DNA from: Boswellia sacra
Lineage: Eukaryota; Streptophyta; Magnoliopsida; Sapindales; Burseraceae
DNA: 64,000 bases
Direction of reading: 5' to 3'
NCBI GenBank assembly: GCA_013180625.2
Contig: SNVD02012968.1
Coordinates: 682,001-746,000 of the forward strand
A program made the translations under genes and the position numbers. Under the pieces are notes generated by a model, which was not told the origin of the DNA, searched no databases, and saw nothing but the letters and a program-made list of their open reading frames with translations. Positions 60,161 through 64,000 of this stretch are shown here, one piece after another; position 1 is the stretch's first letter; the number at the start of each line of letters is the position of its first letter.

Positions 60161-62845
60161 AATGGTGGTTATTTATACGCCGGTGGGAGGATAAAACCAT
60201 TGATAATTCGTAGGTCTGCTACATATAATGAGTTGGTTGACAGTATTAGTACTGGAATGGGTTAGGATCTTCGTAACCATAACATCAGTTTAGAGGTTCA
60301 ATTTGCTTGTAAAGGTCTTCCGCCAATGCCGACTCCTATTGAGACTGACGACGAAATTTGTTTCTTTATACAATATTGTTTGGAGGACCAACAGTCATAT
60401 ACACCATTAATTGTCAAAGTTGAAGATAGAGAGAAGCAAAGACAGAGGTCAGGATCCAATGAAGTATCGTAGGCGACAAAGATATTCTCATCCCTCTATG
60501 TTTCGCTCAACAAGTGGAAGCAACCAATTAAGTGAGTCCACTCCTGTTTGTGCACAACCATAATTGAATGATGACGTTGGCATCCAGTTTGAGTAGTATT
60601 CAGGGCATGCAGGGCATGAGTCAGTTGGGATCCATCTTAAAAATGAAGAAGGGGTGCTCGCGTTGATGCCATTGTGATTGGTACGTCATCTTGATAGCAT
60701 TAGAGAGTTTGAGAGTTTACGTAATATTGATGTTGATAATGATAGTGATGATGTTAATGTTAATGATGACGATGGTGGTGATGAAGATTACGAAGATAAT
60801 GATGATGGTAGTGATGATGTTAGTGAGCATGTTGACAATTTTGAAAATGATGAATAGACAGAGATATTGAATGATGTGAATTAGGATGTACCATTTACTG
60901 TTCCTTCTCCAATTCGCACCGCACCTACTCCTCCAGTATACGGACATCAACAACATCCGGTGTCAAATAATGAGCCGAGAGTTGATGCAAATTGTAGACA
61001 TGAAGAAGCTAATTTGGGCTCCGAGAATGACAGTCGTTGGGCTAACACATTCAGGTGGCTGTCGCCTATTGTGCAATCATCATCCACAGATGGTGATGAT
61101 GCTCCCTCGTTTGTAGTTGACGGGATTGAGGTTGGGGTTGGACAGATGTTTAATTGTAAAACGGAGCTTCGTGAGAAGTTATCGAATTTGGCAGTAAGAC
61201 GAAACTTTTAATTCAAGGTGAGGAACTCCAATGCAACAAGGTTTGAGGTTGTCTGCCATACTGAATCTTGTAAATGGCATTTACATGCCACAAAGGTAGG
61301 CGATTCACATTTCTTCAAAGTGAAAAAGTATAAGAACCATCACACATGCTCCGGAGCCGGACTTCACCCAAATCACAAACAGGCAACTGCACATGTCATT
61401 GACAAATATATTAAGAGCAAATTCGTTGAGGCATCTAGAATATATCATCTAAAGGATATTATGTCTGATGTTCAGGAGTTATTGGGTGTTAATATCACAT
61501 ATAACAAGGCATGGAAGGCAAAGGAAGCAGCTTTGTAAGAACTTCACGGATCTCATGAGGAATCATTCACACTACTCCCCCAGTATATATACATGATTGA
61601 GAAAGCAAATCCGGGGACCGAAACTTCTTTAAAAACCGATGACAACAACCATTTTAGATACTTTTTCATGAGTATAGGGACCTTTATTGCTGGATTTGCA
61701 TCATCAATTAGGTCAATTATCGCAGTTGATGGTTCTTTTTTGAAAGAGAAATATAGAGGTACAATATTTTTGGCTTCTTGTATGGATGGAAATAAGCAAA
61801 TATACCCTTTGGTATTTGGAGCTGGGAATCTGAAAATGATGACTCCTGGACTTGGTTCATGAGACAGTTGCGCGATCATGTTGTACAAAATGTCCGAGAT
61901 CTTGTTTTCATTTCTAATCGTCATCGTAGCATTGAACGAGCTATTATAGCAGTTTTTCCTCATGCACTGCATGGATTGTGCACTCATCATCTGAAAGGTA
62001 ACTTGAACGCAACTTTCAAGGACAAGACTTTGTTGGATATATACCACCGAGCTACAAGGACATATCACTGTGCTGATTTCAACTATCATATGCGGCAAAT
62101 TGAATCGTATATGCTAGCAGCAGCAGCTTATCTTCAAGATATTGGAGTCGAGAAATGGGCACGTTCACAATTTCATGATCGACGGTATAACATCATGACA
62201 ACAAATATAGCTGAGTCGATGAACAGCTGCTTGCGACACCATCGATTCCTCCCGATGACATTGTTAGCAGATTATTACCGGGCCAACTTGTAGCAATGGT
62301 TCTATGAGCGTTGACAGTTATTTGCTAACTTGAAATTACATCTCTCGTCGTGGACTAACAAGTTGATGGAGGAGAGTCTAAAGGAGGGAGAACGTATGAA
62401 CGTTAGTGGTATCTCTGTTACAATGTATGAGGTTAGAGGCAACGACCGTGTTAGCATCGTTGACATGCATGCTCGTACATACATTTGCCAGTTGTTTGAT
62501 CTTGACCAGCTTCCGTGTGCACATGTATTAGCTGTTTGCAAGCGTATGAATTTACTGACTTGCCATGATTATTGTGCCCATTGGTATACGACTGAAACAT
62601 TACTACATGTATATGCTCTGTCAGTTGTTCCTGTTGGAGTTAGTGAGGACTAGATGGTTCCTGAGGAGGTTTGCAACAAAGTGGTTCTACCGCCAGTCAT
62701 GAGGAGACCAGTCAGTCGTCCTCGAAGGAATCAAGTCCTTTTCGTCGGTGAGTCTAGCTCGTCTCAAACCTGCGGGCGATGTGGAAGTTCCGGGCATAAT
62801 CGTCAAATTTACCGCAACCCAGTTTCACCTCATGATAGGGGATGA
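60161..62845 (+). pseudogene. MuDR-type (MULE) transposase pseudogene
   Basis: N-terminal MULE region: GGRIKPLIIRRSATYNELVD near 60180, then an acidic stretch (60725-60856), then IEVGVGQMFNCKTELREKL near 61125. Next come the FAR1/MuDR-type zinc-binding region (CHTESCKWHLHA...HHTC near 61255-61350), the MULE transposase domain (AVDGSFLKEKYRGTIFLAS near 61725, GLCTHHLKGNL near 61975, TTNIAESMNS near 62200), a SWIM zinc finger (CQLFDLDQLPCAHVLA near 62487) and a C-terminal zinc knuckle whose last Cys is replaced (CGRCGSSGHNRQIY). Stops at about 60261, 60468, 61209, 61536, 62291, 62312 and 62651, plus a frameshift near 61825, disable it. Terminal inverted repeats were not identified. Confidence 0.88.
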
Positions 62846-63035
62846 AGACTACCAAATGTAGCCAGGGACTTATTTTGTCTATGTAATATTTATTTATTGT
62901 ATTCCAATTTGTGGCTTATTCAAATTAATAATAACTTTTATATATGTGTTTTTGTCATTGTATTAGACATTCATGTATGAAACATTCATGAATGAACTTC
63001 GTCAATGTATGTAACATTAATGTATTAAACACAAC
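62846..63035. other. 3' flank of the MULE remnant
   Basis: AT-rich; includes a short near-palindrome around CATTCATGTATGAAACATTCATGAATG (62968-62994). No terminal inverted repeat matching the left side was seen. Confidence 0.35.
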
Positions 63036-64000
63036 TGATAAGTGTCTATTTATATATCATTTTCATATCAATTCGTCCATGTTTCTTTGCTATATTCCTT
63101 GGTATTTTTATGTTTTTGTGTGGTTTTTGATGTTTGTAGGAGTTTTGGAGGAACTTACACAAAATTAAAGTAAAACCCTTCATTTTCACCTCTGCTAGTC
63201 AACCAATTTCTTGGAGTTGATTGTATCGATATACAATTAACCGGATAACATGCTATATACCATTGAAAAGTTCTCGAAGTCTATTTTATGGAGAAATTTA
63301 CGGTTCACGAATTTATGTAGTGTACCGAAAGTTGTGATAAAAATGGTATGAGAAGTGTATATTGTAATTCCATATATCACTGTAGCATGTTATTAAATAC
63401 GGGGCAGTGTAGCAAGTTACTGTAGCAGAGTATTTAAACACATTTTAGGGTTTTATTTTCATAACTTAAAGAGGGGAAAACGTGGGAGGAGGCTGCATTT
63501 CTGGATTTCTCTCATCCCTTGGAGTTCTTGAAGGAGAAAGAAGATTTTGAAAGAGGAGGAACTACAATTCTAAGAAGATTCATCTACAAAGAAGATTTTC
63601 AAAGAATTTGCTAAGTTCTTTCTTTCTTTTCAATTCTGGAATTTCTCTGTATTGTATTTGTTATTCTGATTGAATATGTGTAACTAAATCTGAATTGGTT
63701 GAGGGTGATTTCAAAGCCCTTGATATGGATTTTGTGAGTTGATTGTGTAAGAAATGTTATCCAATTCTCTAATTGAAGTTGCTTGTATTTTCCCATATCT
63801 AATGCTTATGATTGCTTACTGATTGTATTTGGAATGGCCAACTGAATATAATTGTTGTTGTCTATTGCTAGATTAGAAATCTTGATCCGTAATTGTCATG
63901 AATTTCCAATCATTAGTAGCAAAATTGTGATCAGAGATTGCAATTGGAAAATACAACCTAGGTTAAATAATCAGAACTTGTGTGATTATTGCTTAGATCA
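63036..64000 (+). mobile_element. Probable start of a gypsy-type LTR, cut by the window edge
   Basis: Begins TGATAAGTGTCTATTTATA and carries TTTTTATGTTTTTGTGTGG, wording shared with the LTR-like region of the minus-strand gypsy element at 38.6-39.9 kb. It continues without coding sequence to the window end. The other LTR and internal region would lie outside, so this rests on similarity of style only. Confidence 0.4.

Overview
This is nuclear DNA from a flowering plant. It is AT-rich, its genes carry GT-AG introns, and it contains plant-type retrotransposons, MITEs, a MULE and microsatellites. Gene content and protein style fit a woody eudicot; Citrus or a relative is my guess and is not proven by the window.

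Layout. 1-7.0 kb is intergenic with two MITEs (a 9-bp-TSD Mutator type and an 8-bp-TSD hAT type). 7.0-14.3 kb (minus) is a complete ten-coding-exon PTAC12/HEMERA gene, needed for plastid transcription and phytochrome signalling, with a TRIM retroelement in one intron. 15.7-16.5 kb is a decayed, truncated glutaredoxin-family pseudogene. 18.6-24.2 kb (plus) is a complete seven-exon hydroxyproline O-galactosyltransferase (GALT6-like, 681 aa). 24.2-26.5 kb is its 3' flank with a GC-rich, G-box-containing promoter-like block. 28.75-34.13 kb (plus) is a complete six-exon ERD4/OSCA3.1-type channel (723 aa) with a solo LTR in intron 1. 35.1-36.7 kb (minus) is an intronless class-I phospholipase A1 (534 aa), convergent with ERD4.

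From about 38.5 kb to the end the window is mostly mobile DNA. There is a decayed Ty3/gypsy (Athila/Tat-like) element on the minus strand (38.6-45.0 kb), followed by CACTA-type termini. Next comes a direct-orientation segmental duplication (45,401-59,173) of the 3' half of the galactosyltransferase and its flank (22,046-26,543). This copy was later invaded by a complete but disabled Copia element (46,515-51,849) and by a 3.9-kb TG...CA solo-LTR-like element (53,597-57,525). Both insertions have 5-bp target duplications, and both empty sites survive in the parental copy. A broken MULE transposase (60.2-62.8 kb) and what looks like the start of another gypsy LTR (from about 63.04 kb) complete the window.

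The four intact genes do not form a pathway; they are ordinary neighbouring plant genes (plastid/light signalling, arabinogalactan-protein glycosylation, osmosensing, lipid hydrolysis). I see no defence system, CRISPR array or biosynthetic cluster. The most informative structure is the internal duplication with its dated, nested insertions. Exon coordinates below were read by eye from splice signals and protein-family knowledge.
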